A stretch of DNA of 64,000 bases from Tetraselmis striata (taxonomy: Eukaryota > Chlorophyta > Chlorodendrophyceae > Chlorodendrales > Chlorodendraceae). Under the pieces are notes generated by a model, which ran no database searches, was not told the DNA's origin, and saw only the letters and a program-made list of their open reading frames with translations. Position 1 is the first letter of the stretch. Every line of letters begins with the position of its first letter. The stretch spans positions 62,001 through 126,000 of the forward strand of contig VCJN01000207.1 of NCBI GenBank assembly GCA_006384855.1, written 5' to 3'. Below are positions 49,701-60,200 of the stretch, piece by piece. The position numbers and the translations under genes are program-made.

Positions 49701-52700
49701 CCGCCTCCTCCACCTTGCCAAGCAGTGGCGGGATGGTGCGGTACTTCTTGAGCAGCTCGTCAACCGCCTCGATGCGCGTCTTCTCCATGTATTCGTAGAA
49801 TTCCTGTGGCGCACAGGCTCCAAACTCAGCACAAACTACGCAGACCGTACCCATGCTGTGTTCACACATGCTCCGTCAGCCCCCCTCCCTCTCTCCCCTT
49901 CCGTAAGAAATATCAAAGTTCAAATTTCAAATATATGTATATATAATTTTTATGATATGATTCGCCCTAAACAACATACCCTTACCTGCTGCTCATGCTA
50001 GGATCATGTGAGAGCCATTGAAACATAACTGCTACAGCAGCGTGGCATGTGTGTGGTTGTCTGCGTGGCTGGCAAGGGTTTATGTGCTTAGGGTGTATTT
50101 AGGTTTAGGGTTTTAGGGTTTTCAGAGCGGCTCAGACACTGCATCTGAGGAGGCGACGTGGGGAGGGCGCCAGAGGATGGTAGGAGCTTTGAACACCCCC
50201 CCCCCCCCCCCCCCCCCCACCTGCCTGCCGCCCGTAGTACTTTGCCTTCACCCGACCCGACCGCGTGTAACCAACCCCATCATGGTAGGAGTCAGCACGG
50301 TCAGAGGGTAGCGCCCGCCACCGCACCTGCAGATCCATGGTCTCCCCGTTGGCGGAGGGCGGCTCCCGCACGGTGACAGCCGAGGCGATGGCGCCCACCA
50401 CCTTGTCAATGATGCCCTGGTTCTTCTGCACCTGCTTCAGCAGGCTCTGGAAGTCGCGGATTGCGGTGTTGCAGGAGCCGATGAAGTCGGGAATTCCAAG
50501 CGAGTTCCAGTTGAGCGGGGTGAAGCCAGGGTTGAGCGCGGCGCGCAGGCCCTTGGTGCGCTCGCTCAGCAGGTCGCGCTCAACTGGGTTGAGGCTGTCC
50601 ATGACTTGGTAGTACGCGTTGAGCATTAGGTTGATGCCATCCACGCACATCTGGTACTTATCCTCCTGCAGTAGCCAATACAAGTAACCGGGCGGCGGCG
50701 GCCGAGCGTGCGGAGGGGATGTAGGACTGCAATGGAAAGGGAACCGACATAGAGGGCGCGGGGCTTGCCTGCAGTGTGACGTTGAGCGCAACCTCGGGGA
50801 TCTTGAAGCCCATGCGGTCGAGGTAGCGTGTCTCCCTGATGAGATGGATCAGATCTTCGTGGAAGTTGACGGAGATGCGGCCAGACGCGTCCTCGCGCAG
50901 GATGGGCTGCTTGAGGTGCTCCATCGCCACCTTGTCGATGGTCTCGCTCCAGTTGCTGAACCAGTGCTTCTCAAAGTACATCATCTGCTTGGCGAGGGAC
51001 ATGTACTTCTCGTGCACGTCGCGCCCCACCTGCTCATCCATCAGCTCCGTCTCCATCACCCTCAGTGAGTTGAAGGTGTGCTTCACGCGGCTGAACACGC
51101 TGCGGCTCCACTTAATGGCGCCGGCCACTGGCGGCTGGTTGCGCGTCAGCGGCGGCTTGTTCTTGTTGGTCTCAAAGATGTCCTGCGCCAGGTCAATCTC
51201 GCGGCTGAACTGCTCCAGGATGTCTACAAACTTGCTCATCATCTGTTGCTGGATAGCGCCCTTGCTCTGGATCTTCTTGAAGCTCAGGAAGAGCTCAAAG
51301 GCGCCCTCAGCACTGCGCAGCTTGCGGAAACTGGTGTCGATCAGCTCCCGTGTGGCCACCTGACGAGCGCACACCGGCACCATGTCAGAGAATCCGACCC
51401 TTCCAGCACCCATATCCCCTTGATCCCAGGTCAAGCCACCTGATGGTCTGGCACATCTGACGGGAGGTGGATGGAGGTAGGCTTGGCGTTTGGATGGACA
51501 TTTATTGTGCAAACAGAGTGGAATATGTAACAAGCAGGGACGCATTGAAAGGTGGCGATGGCTTGCCTTGATCTTTTCATTATCCTCGTAAAACTTGGCC
51601 TTGACCTGCTCCCACTCCTCCTGCTTTTCCCGCTCAAAGATGGGGAAGCCGAGCGTCTCAATGGGCTTCACCATGTCCTGCACGCGGCCGATCACAGCGT
51701 CGATTCCCTCTGTGTCGCCGGTGACAGCCTTGAGCTCGGGGCCCAGGAACTTGTAGAAATCATCCAGGATCTCCACCATCTCCATGAGGTGCGTGCAAAT
51801 CTCGCTCATGTGCGAGGTGCGGTCAAAGAGCATGGGCCGGCTGAACTCCCAGCGCGCGTCTCGCCCGTTGGCCTCGATTGTCTCGCGCACATGCATGTAC
51901 ACGTTGTACCAGCCGTCCAGCACGCTTTTGGCGACCTGGATAAGCTGCACCGCATCGGCCGCCTGCATTCGGAACAGCCTGGTCTGGTCCACAGCCATCT
52001 CCACGCGGTTGCCGATCTCGTTGGCGATGCGCGCAAAGAGGCTGCCCATGCGCGCGTCGTCGCTGTAGTGGCGAGAGATTATCCAGACCATGCGAAGCGC
52101 GTTCATCATTGGCGGAAGCGTGTCCAATATGCCGGCTGTTTCCAAAGGCGCGGCATAGGCAGACATGGTGTCAGCAAGCCAAAATTGTCAGGGGCCAATA
52201 GGCGGAGTGTGTTGCTCTGAGAGAGCCTGGGAAAGGAGTATGGACAAAAGATTGAGGGGGGGGGGGGGGGGGGGGGGGGACAGCACCAAGCGGGCCGTTT
52301 GCGATGTTTTTAAAGTGGCGCTCCAGGGTGGTGAGAAACTTGACGTTGTCACGCGCCTCAACGCACAGCTTGGTGAGCTCACTGAACTGCGCCTTGAAGC
52401 TGACGAGCAGGTTCTTGTCCTCGCTGCCCATCTCCACCACTTGAATGATCATCTTAACGGTCGGCAGGTTGAGCTGTTCGTACAGGCTGCTAAGCGCGCT
52501 GTTGCGCTCGCGCCAAAACTCGATCTCTGCGAGCGGGCTGTTGCCGACGGGGGCCTTCTCCGCCTGCGCTGCTACCGCGGCCGCCAGCGTGGAAACCCAG
52601 TCCGCCATGGAGGACTCCAAGGTGGCGACCGTGTCGTAATCCTTGATCGCGCTCTCCACATCGGTGATGTGCACGCCGGGGATGTTGAGCTGGATGTCGC

Positions 52701-53830
52701 CGGACAGCTGCTGCTTGGTGTGGCCCACCTGGCTGATAAACTTCTGCATCGAGGACAACATCTCGTTGTGCTCCTCTGTGGCCATGACGCCCGCGAGCGA
52801 CGCATGCTCCTTGCCCTGCCCCAGTAGCAGCGGCAGATACACATGCACCAGCACCTGCTCCATGGTCATCAGCTGAGGTCCGCCGATCAGCACGCCTGCC
52901 TCGAGCTCGTTCATGCCCGACGTGTCTAGCGGGTCCGCGCGCATGCGCATGAAGTAGAAGCAGCGGCTCACGATTGCATCCTCCGGCAGCAGCGTCAATG
53001 CGGCGTCCATCTTCACTACTACGCGCGTCTGGTACTCCACCACCGGCTCAGGCGGCGACATCTCGGGCACAGGCAGCGGCTCTGGCGCAGGGGCTTCGTC
53101 ACCCTCGCTGGTGGCGGCCTCTTCCCCCTCGCCTCCCGCTGCAGAAGGCTCGCCGCCGCCCGCCTCATCCTCCTCCCCGCCCTCCGGCTTTACCTGCACA
53201 AGCACGCCCAAACATCGGTCAGCATCATGGCTTTAGGGTTTTTTTAGGGTTTTAGGGTTTAGGGTTTTTTTTTAGGGCAAGAAGGGTGATCTAGCTGAGG
53301 CCATGGCTGCCCCACAAGGGGGCACTGCGCATTTGAAACTGGAGTGGACGGTGCCAGCGTCGAGTGGAAACATGGCAACAACTGGCATCGGAACAGAAGC
53401 GGACCCCCACCTCCTCGGCAGCCGCAGCGGCCTCAGCAGGCGCGGCCTCGCCTCCCTCAGCGGGCGCAGCCTCCCCGTTTTCCGCACGAGCCGCCACGCC
53501 GCCCTCCGCGGGCGCCACCTCCCCGTCTTCACCCTCCTGCTTCTCCTCGCCGCCCTTGCCGTCCTCCGACGGCACCGGCTCGGGCTCCGGCACAGGCGGC
53601 GCCTCAGGCTCCCTGATGACCTCGATGGTCTCCTCCACCACTTTCAGGTACAGAAGCAGTGTGCTGGGGGCGGAGTCGGGCTGGCTGCCGTCCAGAAACT
53701 CGGACAGGTTGGCAGCCGCCTTGCTGTTCTCCTCCAGCATGGTCTGGAAGACCTCGTACCCGATGCTCAAGCCCTTGCATGCCTTGGCTGCCAGCCACTG
53801 CACGCGCATATCATCCTCGAGCGCCGCCAT
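33935..53830 (-). CDS. DHC1: Inner-arm axonemal dynein heavy chain, 1-alpha/DNAH10 type (22 exons, four one-base frame breaks)
   Basis: Motor subunit of the ciliary I1/f inner-arm dynein. Exons: 53411-53830, 52287-53193, 51567-52135, 50769-51359, 50327-50665, 49549-49803, 48783-49436, 48321-48659, 47021-47752, 46795-46854, 45057-45539, 43907-44915, 42457-43545, 40922-42157, 40363-40616, 39223-40220, 37284-39111, 36922-37121, 36050-36765, 34600-35403, 34399-34485, 33935-34246. They give about 4,625 aa, normal for the family. The N-terminal tail ([12 protein letters not shown]...[16 protein letters not shown]) resembles DNAH10. Walker A loops follow: AAA1 GPAGTGKT near 44,340, AAA2 GQTGGGKS near 43,128, AAA3 GESGTAKS near 41,790, AAA4 GVGGSGKQ near 40,440. 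The coiled-coil stalk spans about 39,600-37,700, then AAA5/6 and the C-terminal domain. Exons 12, 16, 17 and 19 each hold one extra base (44469-44471, about 39998-40008, 39076-39078, 36105-36107), and phase closes only when it is removed. Introns 3, 4 and 17 start with GC. Confidence 0.93.
34312..34333 (+). repeat. Poly(G) (sense poly(C)) in dynein intron 21
   Basis: Twenty-two G, 65 nt from the donor at 34398. Confidence 0.95.
34577..34596 (+). repeat. Poly(G) (sense poly(C)) in dynein intron 20
   Basis: Twenty G. On the sense strand the C run starts 3 nt after the GT donor at 34599. Confidence 0.95.
35423..35438 (+). repeat. Poly(G) (sense poly(C)) at the 3' end of dynein intron 19
   Basis: Sixteen G. 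On the sense strand the C run ends about 19 nt before the acceptor at 35404, where the pyrimidine tract should be. Confidence 0.95.
35760..35890. repeat. AT-rich block in dynein intron 19
   Basis: About 130 bp of nearly pure A/T (AATAAT, TATAAT words) inside a GC-rich gene. Confidence 0.7.
37255..37278 (+). repeat. Poly(G) (sense poly(C)) in dynein intron 17
   Basis: Twenty-four G. The sense C run starts 5 nt after a GC donor at 37283. Confidence 0.95.
40339..40357 (+). repeat. Poly(G) (sense poly(C)) in dynein intron 15
   Basis: Nineteen G. The sense C run starts 5 nt after the donor at 40362. Confidence 0.95.
43590..43850. repeat. AT-rich AAGCTGATAA-like repeat in dynein intron 12
   Basis: AAGCTGATAA, AAGCTAATAATA and AATAATAA variants recur irregularly through most of the 361-bp intron. 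It is a low-complexity array with no coding content. Confidence 0.75.
45709..46738 (+). repeat. GGTGAT-type satellite, about 1 kb, in dynein intron 10
   Basis: Imperfect tandem GATGGT/GGTGAT units fill most of the 1.25-kb intron 10 (45540-46794). The last part (about 46,570-46,690) is almost perfect GGTGAT; earlier parts vary by single bases. The open frames across it (Asp/Gly/Val-, His- or Ser/Pro-rich) are consequences of the repeat. Confidence 0.95.
46741..46771 (+). repeat. Poly(G) (sense poly(C)) in dynein intron 10
   Basis: Thirty-one G next to the GGTGAT satellite. The sense C run starts 23 nt after the donor at 46794. Confidence 0.95.
46991..47012 (+). repeat. Poly(G) (sense poly(C)) in dynein intron 9
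   Basis: Twenty-two G. The sense C run starts 8 nt after the donor at 47020. Confidence 0.95.
47890..48130. repeat. AT-rich block in dynein intron 8
   Basis: About 240 bp of AT-rich sequence in the middle of intron 8 (47753-48320). No tandem unit is seen. Confidence 0.65.
50085..50125 (+). repeat. Telomere-like TTTAGGG/TTTTAGGG words in dynein intron 5
   Basis: Reads CTTAGGG, TTTAGG, TTTAGGG, TTTTAGGG in about 40 bp. On the sense (minus) strand it is CCCTAAA-type. Confidence 0.7.
50196..50218 (+). repeat. Poly(C) (sense poly(G)) in dynein intron 5
   Basis: Twenty-three C. This is one of the few intronic runs with G on the sense strand, and it is about 108 nt from the donor at 50326. Confidence 0.95.
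52256..52279 (+). repeat. Poly(G) (sense poly(C)) in dynein intron 2
   Basis: Twenty-four G. The sense C run starts 7 nt after the donor at 52286. Confidence 0.95.
53232..53277 (+). repeat. Interstitial telomere-like repeat in dynein intron 1
   Basis: Five TTTAGGG-type units in tandem (TTTAGGG, TTTTTTTAGGG, TTTTAGGG, TTTAGGG, TTTTTTTTTAGGG) in the 217-bp intron 1. The unit fits plant TTTAGGG and Chlamydomonas TTTTAGGG telomeres. Confidence 0.85.
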
Positions 53831-55498
53831 CGTGCTGGCGTCTGGGGCCGCCTGGGCAAACCCCTCAGCCCCTGGAACCCCCTTGGCCGCCTACCTACCC
53901 GGCTCCTGGTTCGCCGTCTCGTGTCAGGCCTGGCTACACTGTTAAGCTCTATGAATCACCTAGCAGCCGCCTGCGCAGCAACCGAGCTTATCAGTGCCAG
54001 CAGCCGGTACCCAAGTGCCCCAGCGTGGCTGTGTTCAGGGGCAGCAGCTGCGCAGACGCAGACACTGCTGGCGCTGGGGTCTGGCTAGCTCACACTCAAG
54101 ACCCGATTAATCCTCGAGGTGACGAGCCCAGCACCAACTAGCCGGCCCCGGGTTGCTATGCGGCTAGCAGGCGCCTCAGCAGCTGTCGCGCCCGTCTATC
54201 AAAATTGTATCTAGCGTTAGCTGGCTGGCTGGCTGGCTCATCAGCTGGCTGGCTGAGCGGCGCGCCCTTGCTTTATTCCTGGTACAGCCCACTAACGGGA
54301 TGCCCCGCTCCTGCTGAGCCCCGCCCCTCCGCAGCACAGCCTCTCTCCCCTCCCACCCCTCGCCTCCCCACCCCTCGCCTCACACTCGCCCCTCCCCGTT
54401 ACCTTACCCAGGACCATGATGACGGGGGCTGAAGGCAGCGGCACGGCGTGACATGCGCTCGACATGCGGCGCCGAACATAACGACGAATAAACGCCAGCT
54501 AGAAAAACGTACTGCTGGTCGCCGCTACCGGTCACGGAGCGTACGGGTACCCTGTACCGGCCAGCAGCACCGCGGTGCAACAAAGTACAGGGATATGGCG
54601 ACTCCCGCGCGCGAGTCCTGCTGCTGTCTGCGCCGCCGGGGGCAGCAGGGCGGGCGGGGAGCAAACAATTACGGGTACAGCAGGTACGGCAAGTTTATAT
54701 ACCGGTGAAGCGACAATACTATACAGCCCTGACGCGGGTGGTGGTGTTGTTATTTATGCCCCTCAGTACATGTCATGCCACTGGGCCGCGGCATGTCACC
54801 AAGGCGGTCGCCCGCGTCGCAAACTGGGCAGGAGCCGTGGCGAAGCGTCGAGGAGGGCGCACCTTCATCCCGTGTGCGCCTATATGGACTTCCTACACTG
54901 CTTATCCGCAGTATTGCCCTTGTCTTTGGGGGCGCGGCGGCGACGACGGGCCGAGCAGTGTGACCAGTGGGGCCCGCGATGGCCGCGGCCCTGCGGTCGC
55001 GCTTGCGGCGAGGCGCGCGGCAGCATCATCGTCATCGCAGCATGCGCGTACGGCTCAGCATAATTATGTTGCACCCGCCAGCAAACGACGGCCAAACGTG
55101 TACCCAACGTACAGGTACATTACCCGTACAGCGCGACTGAGAAAACGGCGCATCGGGTACAGTACGGGTACCTGTGTGAATTACAAAAAGGGCAGTTCCC
55201 CAGAATTAGAAAACAGGTACCTGTACCTGGATGGAATACACAAACGGTATGATCCCTGTCGGAACATGCTGATACACCCTCGTCTTCGACACGGTGTTCA
55301 CAACTCATTCGGGGACCCCGGTTGCGCCGTCCGGGACGGCACCGACAGCGCTACGAAGTTAAGCCCATATTCGAAAAGCCGCTAGATTTTTAATCCGACT
55401 TCCTAGATTATTTTGGCGATCTAGGAGACAGCGCGAGCGATCTGCAATTTTACCCCATATTCGAACAGCCGTCTCAAATCGTCATCAATTGCTCGCTG
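53831..55498. other. Upstream region of the dynein gene
   Basis: It should hold the dynein promoter and 5' UTR. A GGCT/CTGG short repeat occurs at about 54,213-54,258. From 54,500 GTACGGGTACC/GGTACCTGTACC words recur. A 226-codon open frame at 54705-55385 (+) has no recognisable domain and I do not call it a gene. Confidence 0.45.
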
Positions 55499-56093
55499 TG
55501 TTGGAATCCGCCCGATACCCTAGCACCGGCCGGGCACATGTCCCGCGCGCCTGAGCGCGCGCGTGCCTGTCTCCCGGCCCGCCGGGCGCTCTGCTTTCAC
55601 TCTCTTCCTGTCCACAGTCCCCGCAGCTCGAGCCCGGCTCGCTGCTCCCACTGTAAGACGCTCCGAGCACTTCCACTCACCATCACCTCCGTGGTTGAGC
55701 CGTTTAGGTTTTGGGCCCTCACACGTCACGTGGGCGCGAGCGAAGTGCAGGGAGAAGTCCGTGCGTTCGGCGCACGTCCGGAGTCGTTCGAAAAACGGCC
55801 GAGGCGGCTGCCACAAGGGCGCCAAAACTAGCCCACAAGGGGCGAGGGATGCACGCTGAGCCTCCGGGGCCATTACACAACCCTCCCGACACCGTATCGG
55901 GGTTAGTTCCGCCTACCGGGTCGAGAGAGCCAGCCTCCGGGGCTGCGCTCATCAACCTACCGTATCGGGGTTCCGCCTACCGGCCCGAGAGAGCCAGCCT
56001 TCCGGGGCTGCGCTCAACAGACAAGTCCCCGGGATTGTGTCGAACCCGCCGTTGTACTTAGCTATGAGATTCAAACCTTATATATTAGATTCG

Positions 56094-56146
<53 letters not shown>

Positions 56147-57309
56147 TGCGTCAACCCAGGCCGTCGCAGATCGTGGTTCCACTAGCAACATCACCGGAGG
56201 CAGACGGTGAAACAACCGGCGAGCCCGCTGGTGGCTTTTGCTCAGAGGAAGGACCGCCGGACGACCGTCGCGAAGCTGTTGTGAGCTGCTGGAGCGTTTC
56301 GGCGCGGAGCGCGTCGCTTAGAAGCCGTCCGCCAAGATCGTCGCAGCCAGCGAGAACAACAAGCAAACCGCCTAGGCACCTACCTAGCTAGGTCTCGCCT
56401 ATCTCATCCCGCATACCGGTCCCACTTATCGAAAGCAACAACATGGTGCTCTTGCCACCGACGCCGACGCGGTGCCGCGTACTGGTCATCCACTTCGTCG
56501 TGCAGTACTTAGTGTTTCGTTCAGTGCTTCGTGCTTCATACAGCGGCAACATATCGTCACAGGCCAAGGCGACTTCTCCGCGGGCCGCCCGGCGAGAACG
56601 CGCACCTATGACACCCTGCTCGTGGATCCTATGGGCAGCCGATGCGACGACCCTGGCGCCTACTGCGCAGATATTCATGGCCAACCCGATGCACCGACGG
56701 CGACTCAGATACGAGCAGTCCGCCCTCTGCTCCCCTGACTGCGTTGGCTACCAATAGCTCGTGCTCAGCAGCCCCGCCGCTCGCGGAGAGGCTGCCAGAA
56801 GCATCTTGCGCAGCGCAGCGCCCATGCCACGAAGATGACGCCCTCGCGACCCCAACACCTGCCAGCTTCGGCGGATTGAACAACACAGCGGGGCGACACT
56901 GCAGCTTGGAGTGCCATGCACGCGGGAGCGCGTCGCCCGAAGCTATCAAGGATGTATAAGGTAGTCGCTATTGATTATTGCTACTATGCGGTACTGTATT
57001 TGCGCCAGATTCCGGCCATTGTTCCAATTGCACACAGCGGTCAAACGGAGATGACCCCCGAGTACAATTGAGGGGGCTGTTGAAATCTGCCTGACACCCT
57101 AGCACCGGCCGATATACTCTAGCACAAGCCCGGCACATGTCCCGCGCGCCTGCTGAGCGCGCGCGTGCCTGTCTCGCGGCCCGCCGGGCGCTCTGCTTTC
57201 ACTCTCTTCCTGTCCACAATTCCCGCAGCTCGAGCCCGGCTCGCTGCTCCCACTGTAAGACGCTCCGAGCACTTCCACCCACCATCACCTCCGCGGTTGA
57301 GCCGTTTAC
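55499..57309 (+). mobile_element. Candidate non-autonomous LTR (TRIM-like) element
   Basis: A direct repeat of about 210-230 bp occurs at 55499-55708 and 57078-57309, both starting TGTTG[G/A]AATC. The second copy is directly preceded by ATTGAGGGGGC, like a polypurine tract before a 3' LTR. About 1.4 kb lies between the copies with no reverse transcriptase or integrase recognised. A primer-binding site was not identified, and the 3' copy diverges at 57,309, so it may be truncated. Confidence 0.5.
56095..56144 (+). repeat. AC microsatellite
   Basis: About 25 AC units, inside the candidate LTR element. Confidence 0.95.
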
Positions 57310-57654
57310 GCTGCGGCCGCGCAGCCCGCACCAGCCCCCGCCGCCGGAATTGGGCCACCAACCCAGAGGCGTTGCGGCCCGCATCACTGCTCACTGCTCA
57401 CTGTCCCACCCGCCGGCACCCAACCGCATAACCCCCTCCCCCAATTCACCGTACCCGAGCGCCAGGAGGAGCCTTACTTCCGGGTCCAGATGATCGCCAG
57501 CCGTGGTTGGCGCGGCACCAACCTCGGTCGCCATCGTGGGGACGGGTGAAGGTCGAGCGACGTGGAATAGAGCGAGCTTAACATGGTGGATGGAAACAGT
57601 CATCATGGTGACCGAGGCCCCGAAATCATGGCCTATACATGCATGGCGCCGGAC

Positions 57655-57698
57655 GGGGGGGGGGGGGGGCGGGGGGGGGGGGGGGGGGGGGGGGGGGG
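57655..57698 (+). repeat. Poly(G) run
   Basis: Forty-three G interrupted by one C, in intergenic sequence. Confidence 0.95.
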
Positions 57699-58179
57699 CG
57701 AATAGGCGGCAAGACCCGGGCGAGAGTGGTGGAGCTGTGGACTGGGTGGCATTCGCGTCGCATGGCTCGCGGGCGGGTGGCCTTGAAGGCCCAAGATTCG
57801 TACCGGATGGGCCCGAAACGCCCTCGATGCCAATCTAGGACTGCCTAGATTTTACTCGTTTTATTGTCCTAGATTTGCATTTTTAGGTCGAATCTACGAC
57901 GTCCTAGATTGAATATACGATCTGGCGGCTTTTCAAATATAGGGTTTCCCTAGATTAGCGGCGAATCTACCACTTTAGCCGATTTAGCGCGGCTTTTCGA
58001 ATACGGGCTTTAGTACGCCCTTGAGGCTTCGCCAGGATCGGCTACTTCGGTCAACGGCCCGCGCGGCCCACAGACAGATATGCGGAAATTAAAAAGTGTT
58101 CGAATACGGTTTGTTGCACCCGGAGGGTCCTAGGGGTACCAGTATGTATGACATAGTCGCTATCATATGCGACATTAAG

Positions 58180-58905
58180 TTTTTGTTTTTTATATGAAGT
58201 CCCATAGAATGTCGTGGTCGTTGTACCTTTGCGATCTTACGTTCCCGCCTTGCGGAGGTCCCTTTTGTAAACTGGGTTTGGCCTTTTCGGCATGACCCAT
58301 GACCTTCCTTTTCCCGGTTCATATGATGCCCGAAGCTTATTTGCATCAAAATCCGCATCCTCCGCATCCTCGGTCAAATGCAATAATTTCACGTTGCGCC
58401 CCCCCCCCCTTCCCCGCCTCCCCGGAGTCAGGTGACAGGGTATGTGTAGGTATTTTCCGGACAAATTTCTCCTGATGGAGCCAACGTATGAATAACCCCG
58501 TGCAATCCCCTTTTGCCGAACCCGGAGATTCACGTAATCCCGAAATAAACGCAATTTGTCTACGACACGGCTGGCAGATACCTCGGCTGCCATGGTTCAT
58601 CCCCGTTTAGATGGTACGGATTCCCGTAACTTGACCGCATGCATGTTTCCCTCCGGTGCCCCTCCGCAATCTAATAGATCCCGAATTCTATTTTCATCCG
58701 CATGTGGTGGTGTTCTTCACAAGGTTATTTCCGTCTTCGTCGTGTGGGATCTGCATTTGTATATTTTAAATGCCGAACTTGATCTGTTTTTGTCTCCTGA
58801 ATTAGTTGGAGGTAATGTGGTTCCCTTCTGCGGGTCATCATAGTTACCATGCCTTGTTGCTGATGATTGCTTGCTAAAATACACATTGACCTCCCCTTGT
58901 TTTTT
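58180..58905. repeat. Direct duplication, copy 1
   Basis: It begins with GAAGTCCCATAG and ends with AAAATACACATTGACC. The same stretch recurs, diverged, about 1.25 kb downstream. No complete gene is seen; a minus-strand open frame (58237-58593) has a counterpart in copy 2 (59594-59824) and may be a decayed element ORF. Confidence 0.75.
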
Positions 58906-59130
58906 TGGTAAGCAACAAATATTGCGCCTCCGGGTGGTTTGGCTGCGCGGTCGGCGGTGGCGGACGTCCCGGAGAGGAGATGTTGTCTCAGGTGAGATGC
59001 GGGCTTGAGGAACCATTATGTAGGGTGGGTGGGTGGGAAAAAAACGCAAAGCGAGTGTGGCGTAGCGTGCCGTGGTAGCAAGGTGGAGGTGAAGCTGGGA
59101 ACGACGATGCACTTATGTTTAGTTTGTCCT

Positions 59131-59150
59131 CCCCCCCCCCCCCCCCCCCC
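59131..59150 (+). repeat. Poly(C) run
   Basis: Twenty C between the two copies of the 58-60 kb duplication. Confidence 0.9.
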
Positions 59151-59434
59151 GCCCCCCGCTACATATGTAGCTGCGCACAGGTGTGCATAATCCTCCGCCT
59201 ACAATTTGCTCCTCTCGTCCATGTTCATGCGTCGTGTTCATGCGCAACGCTCCGAGCGTTGTTGCCGACAGCTCTCGTTGCCTGTCAGTTGCTTTTAGAT
59301 ACGTGAATATATTTGCCCGGCGACGTTTAACCTTCCACGGAGTGTACGCTGCGTCACGCTGTGATCCGTGGCGGTTGTCACGCCACATTTATCTTACCTA
59401 GGTACCTGTTACAATGCACGTGCGTGCTTCATAT

Positions 59435-60200
59435 CAATGCGATATGAAGTCCCATAGCGTGTCGTGGTCGTTGTACTTTTGCGATCCCACGTTCCCGCCC
59501 CTACGGCGGTCCCTTTTGTAAACTGGTTTGCCCTTTTCGGCATGCCCCGTGACCTTCCTTTTTCCGGTTCATATGATGCCCGAAGCTTTGCACTCAAATC
59601 ATGTAACCTCCACAGCCTTGGTCAAATGTAGTGAAGTTCAGATTGGGAGCCCCCCGCAGTCGGGTGACATGGTATGTGCATGTACTTTCAAGACAATTTC
59701 TCCTGATGAAGCCAACGTATGAATAACCCCGTGCAATCCCCTTTTGCCGAACCCGGAGATTCCCGTAATCCCCAAATAAACGCATTTTTTCTCTGAAACA
59801 GCTCGTAGACACCTCGGCTGCCATGGTTTATATCCCCGTTTAGATGGTCTGGATTCCCCTAACTTGACCGCATGCATGTTTCCCTCCGGTGCCCCTCCGC
59901 AATCTAATAGATCCCAAATTATTTTTTCATCCGCAGTTGGAGGTGTTCTTCACAAAGGTTTCCGCCTTTGTCATGTGGGATCTGCATTTGCATATTTTAA
60001 ATGCCGAACTTAATCTGTTTTTGTCACCCGACTTGGTTGGGATTGGTGTGGTACGCTTCCAAGGGACATCGCATACCCGGCCCTCAACTTCTGCCTCTCA
60101 TCCGGCTAGGCCATACTACAGCCCCTAGGGCATGATGCAGTTATCTAGCATATTTACTGCTGCTGATTATTGTTTGCTGAAATACACATTGACCTTCCCA
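59435..60200. repeat. Direct duplication, copy 2
   Basis: Second copy, with many substitutions and small indels relative to copy 1. Shared blocks include CCCTTTTGTAAACTGG, TTCATATGATGCCCGAAGC and CATGCATGTTTCCCTCCGG. Confidence 0.75.

Noticed and set aside
54705-55385. A 226-codon open frame
   Set aside because: No domain, mixed composition, repeated GTACGGGTACC words inside, and no supporting exon structure.
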